DNA of 64,000 bases from Micavibrio_A sp041655955 (GTDB lineage: Bacteria > Pseudomonadota > Alphaproteobacteria > Micavibrionales > Micavibrionaceae), in the NCBI GenBank assembly GCA_041655955.1, contig JBBAEN010000002.1, forward strand, positions 558,001 to 622,000, given 5' to 3'. Position numbers and translations under genes: made by a program. Positions within the stretch are counted from its first letter, which is position 1. Each line of letters opens with the position of its first letter. The notes under the pieces are model-generated. The model saw only the letters and a list, made by a program, of their open reading frames with translations, made no database searches and was not told where the DNA came from. Shown here one piece after another: positions 26,241 to 33,790 of this stretch.

Positions 26241-26588
26241 TTATTTTAAATCTGTAAGGAATTTTTTTAGAACGATGATATGTGTGTGTTCCATGTCCTT
26301 TGTGGCGGTCAAAAGAATTAGGGGATTTTTCCCCGCCCTTTTAAGAAGGTCACGCCCTTCCTGCCGCGCTTCTTTCAGTTCTTTTTTATAACGCTGTCCG
26401 AACTCCGCCCATTTTTCAGGATCGTGGCCGAACCATTGGCGAAGCCCGGTGCTGGGGGCGACGGCCTTGCACCATTCATCCAGCGCGGCTTTCTCCTTTG
26501 TCAGGCCGCGCGGCCAAAGGCGGTCTGCGAGAACGCGGTAGCCTTTATGGCCGGGCGGATCGTAAATATGTTCTGTATAAACAGGCAT
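26241..26588 (-). CDS. DUF488 family protein (YeaO-like)
   Basis: A 115-residue protein with the family pattern: IYDPPGHKGYRVLADRLWPRG near the start, then LDEWCKAVAPSTGLRQWFGH and a closing LILLTATKDMEHTHIIVL. DUF488 proteins are small and widespread, with no firmly known function. The Met at 26588 is preferred over one at 26609 because AAAGGAG lies at the right distance upstream of it. It diverges from moeB. Confidence 0.85.
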   Translation of the reverse strand: MPVYTEHIYDPPGHKGYRVLADRLWPRGLTKEKAALDEWCKAVAPSTGLRQWFGHDPEKWAEFGQRYKKELKEARQEGRDLLKRAGKNPLILLTATKDMEHTHIIVLKKFLTDLK

Positions 26589-26656
26589 GTCAGGCCATGC
26601 TCCTTTCAAGCTTCCCCGCTACGGAAAAAGATAGTTCCAACCCTCCCTGGAAACAA

Positions 26657-26666
26657 GGGGGGGGGG
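26657..26666 (+). repeat. run of ten G in the DUF488-moeB intergenic region
   Basis: Ten consecutive G lie 112 nt before moeB and 68 nt before the DUF488 gene. Such tracts slip during replication and can tune promoters. No other homopolymer of this kind was noticed in the window. Confidence 0.8.
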
Positions 26667-26778
26667 ATGAAAACGGCGCGGCCTTTATCCGAGCACAATC
26701 TTTCTTTTGCGTGGCGGGAAATGCGATATAGTCGCAATAGAGCAAAAACGCAACAAAACGGGCTTGATAAGGGCAGCC

Positions 26779-27855
26779 ATGAAGAAAGAATTGAAACGGT
26801 ATAACAGGCAGATGCGCCTACCGGAGATCGGACAGGAAGGGCAGGAAAAGCTCTTGGGGGCTTCGCTGCTTTGCATCGGGGCAGGGGGGCTGGGTGCGCC
26901 CGCTTTGCTTTATCTCGCAGCCGCTGGAATCGGCCGGATCGGCATTATTGATTTTGACCGTGTGGATGAAAGCAACCTGCAGCGTCAGGTTATTTTTTCT
27001 ACCCATATGCTGGGCCGTTCCAAAGCGGAGGCAGCGGCGGAAAGACTTGGGGCGCTTAATCCTGAAATCAGGGTTGAGGTTTACAATGCGGAATTGAATG
27101 CCGCCAATGCCGCCACCCTGTTCCCTCATTACGATATTATTTTGGACGGGACGGATAATTTTGAAACGAAATTCCTGATCAACGATGCCGCGGTCAAGTT
27201 CGGCAAGCCGTGGATCTATGGGGCGATTCAGGGATTTGACGGTCAGGTTAGCGTCTTTAACCATCAAGGCGGGCCGTGTTACCGTTGCCTTTACCCCGAA
27301 AAACCCAAGGGCCATATCATGAATTGCGCCGAGGCCGGTGTGATTGGCGCCGTTGCGGGGATGGTGGGAGTAACGCAGGCCATGCAGGTTATGCAGCTTG
27401 TCACACGGCATGAAAGCTTTGCGCCTTTATCAGAAAAATTATGGCTTATTGATACACGCACGATGCAAACGCGGATTCTTGCCTTGCAGAAAAATCCCTC
27501 ATGCCCCCTGTGCGGGCGGCAGCCGCAGGACATTATTTTGCGCTATGAATCGCCCGTATGCAGCGCCGTGCCGGAGATTTCCGTCCGGCAGTTGAAAGAG
27601 AAATCCGGCTACGTTCTCATCGATGTGCGCGAAGACGAAGAATGGCGGCAAGGTCATATTGAAGGGGCGGTATCGTGGCCTTTGTCGAAACTGATGGCGG
27701 GGCAGATGCCATCAGCGCAAAAAGACAGCACGATCATTCTCCACTGCCAAAAAGGGATGCGCAGCCTGCAAGCGGCCAGCCTTTTACAGGCGCGCGGTTT
27801 TATGGATGTTGCCAGCCTCGCGGGCGGCTATGAAGCCTGGCAGGAAGGGGCATAA
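26779..27855 (+). CDS. moeB: MoeB/ThiF-type adenylyltransferase with C-terminal rhodanese domain
   Basis: This E1-like enzyme adenylates the C-terminal Gly-Gly of MoaD (and possibly ThiS) for sulfur loading. The ATP loop GAGGLGAPALLYL is near residue 34, followed by IIDFDRVDESNLQRQ and two zinc CxxC pairs (CYRC, CPLC). A rhodanese domain (about 265-358) has the persulfide loop HCQKGMRS with Cys323. The same fusion occurs in MOCS3 and MoeZ, which combine activation and sulfur transfer. The start at 26779 gives 358 residues and the family N-terminus RYNRQMRLPEIG. It serves the Moco genes that follow. Confidence 0.92.
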   Translation: MKKELKRYNRQMRLPEIGQEGQEKLLGASLLCIGAGGLGAPALLYLAAAGIGRIGIIDFDRVDESNLQRQVIFSTHMLGRSKAEAAAERLGALNPEIRVEVYNAELNAANAATLFPHYDIILDGTDNFETKFLINDAAVKFGKPWIYGAIQGFDGQVSVFNHQGGPCYRCLYPEKPKGHIMNCAEAGVIGAVAGMVGVTQAMQVMQLVTRHESFAPLSEKLWLIDTRTMQTRILALQKNPSCPLCGRQPQDIILRYESPVCSAVPEISVRQLKEKSGYVLIDVREDEEWRQGHIEGAVSWPLSKLMAGQMPSAQKDSTIILHCQKGMRSLQAASLLQARGFMDVASLAGGYEAWQEGA

Positions 27856-27907
27856 AAATCAAAAACAAGTTCCGCAGATCCATGTTGCAAGGCGTTTTGG
27901 TATAAGT

Positions 27908-28309
27908 ATGGAAGGTAAAATACAGGCACATTTACGTCCGCGGCGAGCAATCATCCGGTGGCTTTATTTATTCTTTGGGCTGGGCTTTCTTGTCCTTGGT
28001 TTTATCGGCGTCCTGCTGCCTGTCTTGCCGACGGCCCCGTTCCTGATTCTCGCAGCGGCCTGTTTTGCGCGGTCTTCAAGCCGCCTTGAATCATGGTTGC
28101 TTTTCCATCCCGAATTCGGCCCCGTCCTGCGGCAATGGCGCGTGCGGGGCGCTATTCCCCGATGGGCAAAAGGCATGGCTCTTCTGGGATGCGTGGCTGG
28201 ATTTATCCTGTTTCTTTTAGGCGGGCAGCATCACTGGATGCTGATTACATCGGTAGCCGCTTCGATGATCCTTGGGCTGACCTATGTGTTCACAAGGCCG
28301 GACGCATAA
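27908..28309 (+). CDS. YbaN-like (DUF454) inner-membrane protein
   Basis: A 133-residue protein with three to four membrane segments. The DUF454 hallmark GFIGVLLPVLPTAPFLILAA lies near residue 28, followed by CFARSSSRLESWLL. E. coli YbaN is the reference and its role is unknown. It starts 52 nt after moeB on the same strand and may be cotranscribed. The start was chosen at the Met before EGKIQAH. Upstream in-frame codons overlap moeB. Confidence 0.82.
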   Translation: MEGKIQAHLRPRRAIIRWLYLFFGLGFLVLGFIGVLLPVLPTAPFLILAAACFARSSSRLESWLLFHPEFGPVLRQWRVRGAIPRWAKGMALLGCVAGFILFLLGGQHHWMLITSVAASMILGLTYVFTRPDA

Positions 28310-28400
28310 AGCCTGTATAGGGATCCGGGGCTCCATTCCTTCATCTCTTCCTATCCTGCTCTGTGGGCGTGAGAGAGGAAAGGCCAGGTCTTGATCAGGA

Positions 28401-29195
28401 TTAAGGAAGGGGCGCCTGATCTGTAATTTTTAGAACATGCTCAGCCGCGAAAGCATCTTGCAGCATGTTTTCATGTATCTTAAAACCATACTCCCTGAAA
28501 ATATCTCCAGCGTGTCTCGATAAAATAAACCGTGAAAGGTTTTCGGCATTGGGAGTGCGGGGTTCAAGCAAGACCATGCCATATTGCGCCGTGACGTTGA
28601 TTTCTTCGGGAAGCTCTATCATTTTTATAGCAGGGGATTGGGCGGCCAGCTTTATGCCTGTCGTGCGGAAAACGATCAGCGCGTCCACCCTTCCGTCTTC
28701 GATGGCAACGGCATAATCGCTTCTCTTTTCAAATTCTTTTTTTATTTTCTTGCCCCAGCCGCCGGTAACTACATCCAGTTTTTTATTAAAAGATCCGCCT
28801 GTGCCGGCTTTGGCAAGGACGGTGAGGGCGTTCATGCCGCAAGGCTGCGTTTCAGGGCAGGAGATGCCGATGCGCGTTGAGGGATGATGCAGGAAGCCCA
28901 TCAGATTATCTGTTGCCTTGGTCATATCGGCGTTTCTGACGACCGCGACCATCTCATTATTCACGAAAGGAATGACGTGGTCTGCATAGCCTTCGTTGAC
29001 AAGCTTTTGCGGCATGTCCATATCCGCGGAGGCAAAAACATCGCAGCTATCGCCCTCGCAAATCATTTTCGCTATGCGGGCCGACGATCCGAATTCCGTA
29101 TAAACGGGAATGCCCGTTTTTTCTTCAAAGAGCCCCGCGACCTTGCCAAAAGCCTGCGTCAAGGAGCCGGCGGCGTATAATTTTACATGTTTCAT
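28401..29195 (-). CDS. ModA-like substrate-binding protein without signal peptide
   Basis: A 264-residue type II periplasmic-binding fold protein like molybdate-binding ModA: LYAAGSLTQAFGKVA at the start, FGSSARIAKMI and CDVFASADMDMP for anion binding, then GISCPETQPCGMNAL. It has no signal peptide, because the frame begins at the first strand (MKHVKLYAAGS) and no upstream extension is open. No modBC permease is nearby. It may be a cytoplasmic oxyanion binder, or secretion may rely on an unseen start. A perfect FNR box lies 37 nt upstream with a -10 that predicts a start of transcription 2-3 nt before the ATG. Confidence 0.75.
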   Translation of the reverse strand: MKHVKLYAAGSLTQAFGKVAGLFEEKTGIPVYTEFGSSARIAKMICEGDSCDVFASADMDMPQKLVNEGYADHVIPFVNNEMVAVVRNADMTKATDNLMGFLHHPSTRIGISCPETQPCGMNALTVLAKAGTGGSFNKKLDVVTGGWGKKIKKEFEKRSDYAVAIEDGRVDALIVFRTTGIKLAAQSPAIKMIELPEEINVTAQYGMVLLEPRTPNAENLSRFILSRHAGDIFREYGFKIHENMLQDAFAAEHVLKITDQAPLP

Positions 29196-29231
29196 GGTGG
29201 CGTATATTTAATATTATCTCCCCCTTCTTCC

Positions 29232-29245
29232 TTGATCTTGATCAA
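29232..29245. promoter_or_regulatory. FNR-type box upstream of the modA-like gene
   Basis: TTGAT-CTTG-ATCAA is a perfect match to the FNR/Anr/Dnr palindrome. With TAAATA at 29205-29210 as -10 on the minus strand, the predicted start of transcription is 29197-29198, 2-3 nt ahead of the ATG at 29195. No ribosome site precedes that ATG. Confidence 0.88.
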
Positions 29246-29252
29246 GGGGGCG

Positions 29253-29594
29253 TTAGGTTTTTCTGGAGCGACTGTCGCGGCGCATATCGACTTGTAAAAA
29301 TATATCGGTGGGGCCTGCTTTCATCGCAAGCCCGTTTTTGTCTTTCCCCATCTCGGCGAGTGTTTCGACATCTTCGCGTGTGACGCAAAGATGGACGCCG
29401 CTTTCCGTGGGGCTGTATAAAAGCCTGAGAGGCGCTTTCGCACTGTCTTTGTCGTTGAAAAGAGTAATCGCCATGCTGAAGATCGCTGCACCTATGGATG
29501 TTTTTGTTTGTAAGGAAATGCCGGATAAAAGCTGCCGCATTTCATCTTCCGTTATTTTAAATGTAATGGAATTTTCAGAGAATTTTACTTTCAT
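29253..29594 (-). CDS. small protein of unknown function at the end of the moa-mob operon
   Basis: A 113-residue protein that starts in a 4-nt ATGA overlap with the mobA stop, so it is translationally coupled. The pattern is alternating strands (MKVKFSENSITFKIT, LRLLYSPTESGVHLCVT) with a basic C-terminus (RRDSRSRKT). It resembles small conserved proteins found beside Moco genes, but I cannot name a family with confidence. It is followed by the FNR box of the modA-like gene. Confidence 0.65.
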   Translation of the reverse strand: MKVKFSENSITFKITEDEMRQLLSGISLQTKTSIGAAIFSMAITLFNDKDSAKAPLRLLYSPTESGVHLCVTREDVETLAEMGKDKNGLAMKAGPTDIFLQVDMRRDSRSRKT

Positions 29595-30115
29595 GGCTGG
29601 CTTATGACCTCTGCCCATTCTTGCGGCGTGTTGATGTTTTTCATGGTTGGTTCCAGTTCGGGCGGCAATGCGAGGGAGCGGGCGCCTTGCGCTTCAAGAA
29701 AGCCGCGTACCGAAGGGCTTTGGCTGGGAGTAAAGGGCGGAGTGATATAGGCCGGCAAAGGCCATCCGGTGAAATATCCGCCTCGTTCTTCGCGCAAAAG
29801 GAGCTGCAAGGCCCGCTCTTGCAAAAGCGGCATATCGACGGGGACAAAAATATAGCCGCTATAGCCCGGTTTATTGCGCAAGACGCTGCTTATCCCCTGA
29901 ACCGGCCCCGCGAGCGGCACGTCGTCTTTGATGGAAGGATAATCCTCCAAAGTTCCGCTGATAAAAACATCCTTAAGGCCCAGCGCGTATAAAATCCCCG
30001 CCATGTGCCGGACAAGAGGCCGCCCCTTATAGTCAAGCAGCGCCTTGTTCCGCCCCATACGGCTCGATTGCCCCCCCGCAAGCACAATGCCGGCAATGCG
30101 GGAAAGATCAGGCAT
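29591..30115 (-). CDS. mobA: molybdenum cofactor guanylyltransferase (MobA family)
   Basis: MobA attaches GMP to molybdopterin, giving the MGD form used by nitrate reductase NarG. The nucleotide-binding signature LAGGQSSRMGRNKALL begins at residue 11, and VPVDMPLL near 95 is the metal-binding loop. The start at 30115 gives 174 residues, normal for MobA, and overlaps the moaE end by 8 nt. A longer frame to 30211 adds only unconserved residues. The related enzyme MocA cannot be excluded by eye, but nitrate reductase nearby favours MobA. Confidence 0.88.
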   Translation of the reverse strand: MPDLSRIAGIVLAGGQSSRMGRNKALLDYKGRPLVRHMAGILYALGLKDVFISGTLEDYPSIKDDVPLAGPVQGISSVLRNKPGYSGYIFVPVDMPLLQERALQLLLREERGGYFTGWPLPAYITPPFTPSQSPSVRGFLEAQGARSLALPPELEPTMKNINTPQEWAEVISQP

Positions 30116-30593
30116 GTTTCCCCCCGCAGCATCTGCCGCAGCAGGCGTCCGTATAGCCTTCCTCGTTTCTGAGGGAGTGGCCGGGAAGCCATTCGCTTTT
30201 GCCGTCCACATAATGTTCCTGTTTCCAAATGGGCGCCTGTCTTTTTATTTCTTCAATGACGTAGCGGCACGCCTCGAAACTTTCCGCCCTGTGCGCGGAG
30301 CTGACGGCAATTGCGATGCTTGTACCGCCGACAGGAAGCTCTCCTTTGTAATGGATGACGGCATAATTCGTCCCCGGCCATATCCCCTCGCTTTCCATGC
30401 AAATCTGGCGGAAGAGTTTTTCCGCGAGCTGTTCATGGGCGTCATAGGTAATGCCGGTAACAGCTTTACCGTCATGATTGTTGCGTACGGTTCCGATGAA
30501 AAGATCGATAGCGCCATGGTTATCGCTCTTTACGCTGGCAATCGCTTCATCAATATCGATCTCCGCCGTATCAACCCGGACATGGATGGTCAT
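30108..30593 (-). CDS. moaE: molybdopterin synthase large subunit MoaE with Cys-rich tail
   Basis: MoaE converts precursor Z to molybdopterin using sulfur from MoaD. The family core is complete: AIDLFIGTVRNNHDGKAV near residue 30, SSAHRAESFEACRYVIEEIK near 100 and PIWKQEHYVDG near 122. E. coli MoaE ends shortly after WLPGHSLRNE. Here 15 or so extra residues follow with two Cys pairs (Cys151, 152, 155, 156) and end GGKHA, which is unusual. The gene lies 1 nt after moaD. Confidence 0.93.
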   Translation of the reverse strand: MTIHVRVDTAEIDIDEAIASVKSDNHGAIDLFIGTVRNNHDGKAVTGITYDAHEQLAEKLFRQICMESEGIWPGTNYAVIHYKGELPVGGTSIAIAVSSAHRAESFEACRYVIEEIKRQAPIWKQEHYVDGKSEWLPGHSLRNEEGYTDACCGRCCGGKHA

Positions 30594-30594
30594 C

Positions 30595-30837
30595 TTATCC
30601 TCCGCATACGGGAGGCAGGACAGACAGGGCGCAGCTATCGCTGATTATAAATTCATCGGGCAGGATATCCGTATCGTTCGCCAGTACCGAATCCTCTATC
30701 AAAAGCTTATGCTGTTCGCCCATCTGCGCGGCGAGCGCCGCCCTGACCGCTCCGATTGTTGCGGGAGCGGGTACTTCAAGATCGGTTTTGCTCCCAATCT
30801 TCCTGAAAGCCCCATAATGGTGAATGGTTATTTTCAT
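30595..30837 (-). CDS. moaD: molybdopterin synthase sulfur-carrier subunit MoaD
   Basis: An 80-residue ubiquitin-fold protein ending in PPVCGG. The terminal Gly-Gly is the site of thiocarboxylation by MoeB. Length and ending are typical. Its start overlaps the moaC-mogA stop by 4 nt, which keeps translation coupled within the moa operon. Confidence 0.93.
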   Translation of the reverse strand: MKITIHHYGAFRKIGSKTDLEVPAPATIGAVRAALAAQMGEQHKLLIEDSVLANDTDILPDEFIISDSCALSVLPPVCGG

Positions 30838-31865
30838 TTTACCTCCTCGAAACCCTGTTGCATGATTTTATTCAAGGCGTCGCCAAGAAAGGGAGAAAGG
30901 ATTTCCCAGCACTCGCCCACGGCTTTGGGAGAGCCTGGAAAAGCTATCACCAATGTCTTTCCCACCATGCCTGCCGTCATCCGCGAAAGCCACGCCGTAT
31001 CCGTGTAATGCAGGCTTTCGGCCCGCAGGACATGCCCTAATCCATCAAACATCCGGTCGCTGATGCGCTCCAGAATATCGGGCGTTATATCCCGCGGGCC
31101 GGGGCCGGTGCCGCCCGTGGCGATTAAGAGATCCGGCTGCGCCGTATGGCAAAGGGATTTCATGGCCTGTGCAATCTCTGTTTCCTGATCAGGGACGATA
31201 TCATAAGCGGTAAGCTTTGCGCCTGCCATGTCCAAGAGCTCTTTCAACAAGGTGCCGGACTGATCGGCATAGTCCCCTCTTGAGGCGCGATCGCTCATAA
31301 CCAGAATGGCGGCCTTTTTCCCTTTCAGGAAAGAGGAAGACGGTAATTGCTCTTCCAGCCATTGCGGGATACCGTCCGGATTGATCCAGACCCCGCTTTT
31401 GCCGCCGGTCTTCACTAGAAGGCGAATTCCGCCGAGGGAAAGATTGGGATCCGTTCCCTTCGTCAAATCCCAGATGGTGAGAAGGGCCGCGTTGACGCCG
31501 GCAAGCGCTTCCATCTCCACGCCTGTTTTCGCAAAGGAAGCGGCCTGGGCATAGGCGGTGATGCTGCAATCCGCATCGTTCAAATCGCAATGAATGGTTA
31601 CCTGATCAAGGGGGAGCGTATGGCACATAGGGATGAGGTCGGGCGTTTTCTTCGCGCCCATGATGCCGGCGGCTTCCGCCAGCGCCAGAACGTCGCCTTT
31701 GGGCAGTGTGCCGTTTTTGACGGCATCGAAAGCTTCCCTATTCATGCGGATAGTACCGCAAGCGACCGCGCGCCGGCGTGTCGGGCGCCTGCGGCCGACA
31801 TCGATCATTTTAAAATGCGGCTCGTTGCTGACCGGGAAACTTAGAATCTCTTTTGTTTTTGACAT
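30834..31865 (-). CDS. moaC/mogA: MoaC-MogA fusion: cyclic pyranopterin synthase plus molybdopterin adenylyltransferase
   Basis: One 343-residue chain combines two Moco steps. Residues about 15-165 are MoaC (KKTPDLIPMCHTLPLDQV, then GVEMEALAGVNAALLTIWD), which finishes precursor Z. Residues about 182-335 are MogA/MoaB (AILVMSDRASRGDYADQSG, then ATGGTGPGPRDITPD), which adenylates molybdopterin before metal insertion by MoeA. The linker is about 15 residues. The fusion bridges two non-consecutive steps, with MoaDE acting between them. It lies 16 nt after moaA and is coupled to moaD. Confidence 0.93.
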   Translation of the reverse strand: MSKTKEILSFPVSNEPHFKMIDVGRRRPTRRRAVACGTIRMNREAFDAVKNGTLPKGDVLALAEAAGIMGAKKTPDLIPMCHTLPLDQVTIHCDLNDADCSITAYAQAASFAKTGVEMEALAGVNAALLTIWDLTKGTDPNLSLGGIRLLVKTGGKSGVWINPDGIPQWLEEQLPSSSFLKGKKAAILVMSDRASRGDYADQSGTLLKELLDMAGAKLTAYDIVPDQETEIAQAMKSLCHTAQPDLLIATGGTGPGPRDITPDILERISDRMFDGLGHVLRAESLHYTDTAWLSRMTAGMVGKTLVIAFPGSPKAVGECWEILSPFLGDALNKIMQQGFEEVK

Positions 31866-31881
31866 CTTTTTTACCTTTTTC

Positions 31882-32871
31882 CTAACCGCCGATAGAGGCC
31901 AGATGCGGGGTCGCCCCCGTCTTGCCTTCCTGCAGGAAATGGCTCGATTTCTTGAAGTTCATCAGCGCCATGATCCTGTCTTGCAATTCTTCGCATTGGC
32001 CGTCCGATTGTAATAAGGGCCTCAGCGCATAGCCGCCTTCGCCGAACAGGCATAAATGGAGATTGCCTTTCGCCGAAACGCGCAGCCGGTTGCATGTTTT
32101 GCAAAAATCCTTTGAATAAGGGGCGATGAGGCCTATCGTCCCCATGCTGGCCCCATGCCCGAATTCCAGGGCGGGGCCTGCGCCTTCGGTGCGCGGCTGC
32201 ACATGCCATCCACGTTCGAGGAGTTTTTCCGTCACATGCGTGCCGGGCAGGTGATGCGCGGCAAAATAATTGCCGTTTTCACCCGTCCGCATCAATTCGA
32301 TAAAGCGAAGGGATATGGGCTTGTCCGCCACAAAATCAATGAAATCGTCGATTGCGCCGTCATTCATGCCTTTGAGAAGGACTGTGTTGATCTTGACTGT
32401 TTGAAATCCCGCGCGGAAACATTCCTTCATCCCGTCCAGTATTTCATTCAGGCGGTCATGCCCCGTTATCTTTTCAAATTGCCGCGCCTCAAGCGAATCT
32501 ATGCTGATATTGATGGCGCGCAAACCGGCGTCGAAATAATCCCTTGCCCGTTCCCGAAGCTTATAGCCGTTCGTTGTGAAGGCCAGCTTGCCGACGCCGC
32601 TCAAGGATGCAATGTCGTTCGCTATCTCCAGAAAATCGGGCCTGACGGTCGGCTCGCCGCCCGTGAGTCTTATTTTCCAGACCCCCATTTTTACAAAGGC
32701 GGCGGCAAGCCGCACAATTTCCGCCCGCGAAAGAAAGCTTTCGCAGCCCGTTTTTTTATAGCCGTCCGGCAGGCAATAAGAGCAGCGGAAGTTGCAAACA
32801 TCCGTGACCGATAGACGCAGATAAGGAAAGCGCCGGCCAAAATTATCCGCGATATGCGGTTGGTTCTCCAC
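31882..32871 (-). CDS. moaA: GTP 3',8-cyclase MoaA
   Basis: A radical SAM enzyme for the first Moco step. A GTG start at 32871, 6 nt after AAAGGAG, gives 329 residues, exactly the usual length. A longer frame from 33003 would run through the riboswitch and is rejected. The N-terminal cluster motif CNFRCSYC uses Cys26, Cys30 and Cys33. The C-terminal cluster is in CKTCNRLRVSAKGNLHLC, and the protein ends with the conserved Gly-Gly. It leads the operon moaA - moaC/mogA - moaD - moaE - mobA - 29253 gene, behind a probable Moco riboswitch and an FNR box. Confidence 0.95.
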   Translation of the reverse strand: MENQPHIADNFGRRFPYLRLSVTDVCNFRCSYCLPDGYKKTGCESFLSRAEIVRLAAAFVKMGVWKIRLTGGEPTVRPDFLEIANDIASLSGVGKLAFTTNGYKLRERARDYFDAGLRAINISIDSLEARQFEKITGHDRLNEILDGMKECFRAGFQTVKINTVLLKGMNDGAIDDFIDFVADKPISLRFIELMRTGENGNYFAAHHLPGTHVTEKLLERGWHVQPRTEGAGPALEFGHGASMGTIGLIAPYSKDFCKTCNRLRVSAKGNLHLCLFGEGGYALRPLLQSDGQCEELQDRIMALMNFKKSSHFLQEGKTGATPHLASIGG

Positions 32872-32877
32872 GTTTTT

Positions 32878-33000
32878 CTCCTTTCCAAATACGGGAGGCC
32901 GGGGCGTTTCCACCCGCGACCCCGGCCCGCCGTCCATATCCCGCGGAGAGCAGGACTTAGGCCCGGAAGGCTCGGAGCTGTCACGCTTTTCAAGGCGTGG
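32878..33000 (-). ncRNA. probable molybdenum cofactor (Moco) riboswitch in the moaA leader
   Basis: The minus-strand leader contains blocks I associate with the Moco RNA motif: GCTCCGAGCC (32969-32978), CCGGGCCTAAGTCCTGC (32950-32966), and a GGTGGAAACG loop in the block at 32893-32915. That loop is closed by GGCCGGGG pairing with CCCCGGCC and is followed by TCCC. A separate small hairpin CACGC/GCGTG begins the leader. The CCTCC just before the moaA ribosome site AAAGGAG (32878-32884) could pair with it, giving a plausible off switch. The blocks were matched from memory and no covariance model was run. Confidence 0.72.
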
Positions 33001-33045
33001 CAAATCTTGTTGTTTGCAGTATGCTGGAAGGGCAAAGAAGATGAC

Positions 33046-33059
33046 TTGATCTGAATCAA
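33046..33059. promoter_or_regulatory. FNR-type box between moaA and nnrU
   Basis: TTGAT-CTGA-ATCAA is a perfect palindrome. On the minus strand CATACT at 33018-33023 is correctly spaced as a -10 and gives a start near 33011, just upstream of the riboswitch, so moaA is the clear target. On the + strand a start at -41.5 spacing would fall inside nnrU, so control of nnrU is doubtful. Confidence 0.87.
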
Positions 33060-33077
33060 GTCGGGAAGTGGTTGCAG

Positions 33078-33767
33078 ATGTTGAATTTTTTCATATCCCT
33101 GATGTTTTTCCTTGGCTCGCACATGATCGTGTCGCGCACACGGATAAGGCCGTGGCTGATAGAGCGGATCGGGACGGGAAAATACCTGTTCTTCTATTCG
33201 GCGCTCAGCATCGGCTTGCTCTGGTGGCTGATCGAGGCCGCAATTGCGGCCCCCCGAATACAGCTTTGGCCGTGGGTGCATAGCCTCTATTGGATTCCCA
33301 ATATCATGATGCCTATTGCCTTTATTCTCCTGATATCGGGCTTTATCGTCGCCAATCCGTTATCGATCGCGCCAAGAGAAAAAGGGTTCGATCCCGAAAG
33401 GCCCGGGCTGATTACCGCCGTAACCCGCCATCCGGTTCTATGGGGCTTTTTTTTCTGGGCGTCATCGCACCTTATCGTGAACGGCGAATTTCCACTGGCT
33501 TTGATGTTCCTTATTTTCGCTCTCTTTTCGCTGGCCGGTATTCCTCTCATCGATCGCGCACGAAAACGCGCACTGGGAGAGGCCGTCTGGCAGGAAATGG
33601 CAAGTCAGACACACGCCATTATTTTTTGTTCCCGCGCATTGCGGACGGGCCGATTCCGCCTGACAAAAAGGGATGTTGCGGGTATTATCGGGGGCTTGTT
33701 CCTTTATGCGGTTTTCTATGCGCTGCATCCGCTGCTTTTCGGTATCAATCCGGCGCCGCCATTCTAG
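33078..33767 (+). CDS. nnrU: NnrU-family integral membrane protein
   Basis: A 229-residue protein with about six membrane segments. It matches NnrU: FFLGSHMIVSRTRIRP at the start, TGKYLFFYSALSIGLLWWL, and the core TRHPVLWGFFFWASSHLIVNG near residue 117 with the conserved Arg-His-Pro. NnrU is needed for normal denitrification in Rhodobacter and relatives and belongs to the MAPEG/isoprenylcysteine methyltransferase-like group, but its chemistry is not settled. ATG at 33078 is preferred over a TTG 6 nt upstream. It is followed after 23 nt by a Crp/Fnr regulator. Confidence 0.85.
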   Translation: MLNFFISLMFFLGSHMIVSRTRIRPWLIERIGTGKYLFFYSALSIGLLWWLIEAAIAAPRIQLWPWVHSLYWIPNIMMPIAFILLISGFIVANPLSIAPREKGFDPERPGLITAVTRHPVLWGFFFWASSHLIVNGEFPLALMFLIFALFSLAGIPLIDRARKRALGEAVWQEMASQTHAIIFCSRALRTGRFRLTKRDVAGIIGGLFLYAVFYALHPLLFGINPAPPF

Positions 33768-33790
33768 GGGCAAAATATGAGAGATCTGCC

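Noticed and set aside
26667..26804. A 45-residue frame starting right after the G10 run
   Set aside because: It overlaps the start of moeB in another frame. The G-run only mimics a ribosome site and the peptide has no recognisable pattern.
28391..28404. TTGAT-CAGG-ATTAA resembling an FNR box
   Set aside because: It has a mismatch in the second half-site, overlaps the stop of the modA-like gene and has no gene starting at a suitable distance.
32872..33003. 44-residue N-terminal extension of MoaA
   Set aside because: It would run through the riboswitch-like leader. The GTG at 32871 has a strong ribosome site and gives the standard 329 residues.
33072..33110. FNR activation of nnrU from the box at 33046
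   Set aside because: A -41.5 geometry would put the transcript start inside the gene. The moaA side has a matching -10 and fits better.
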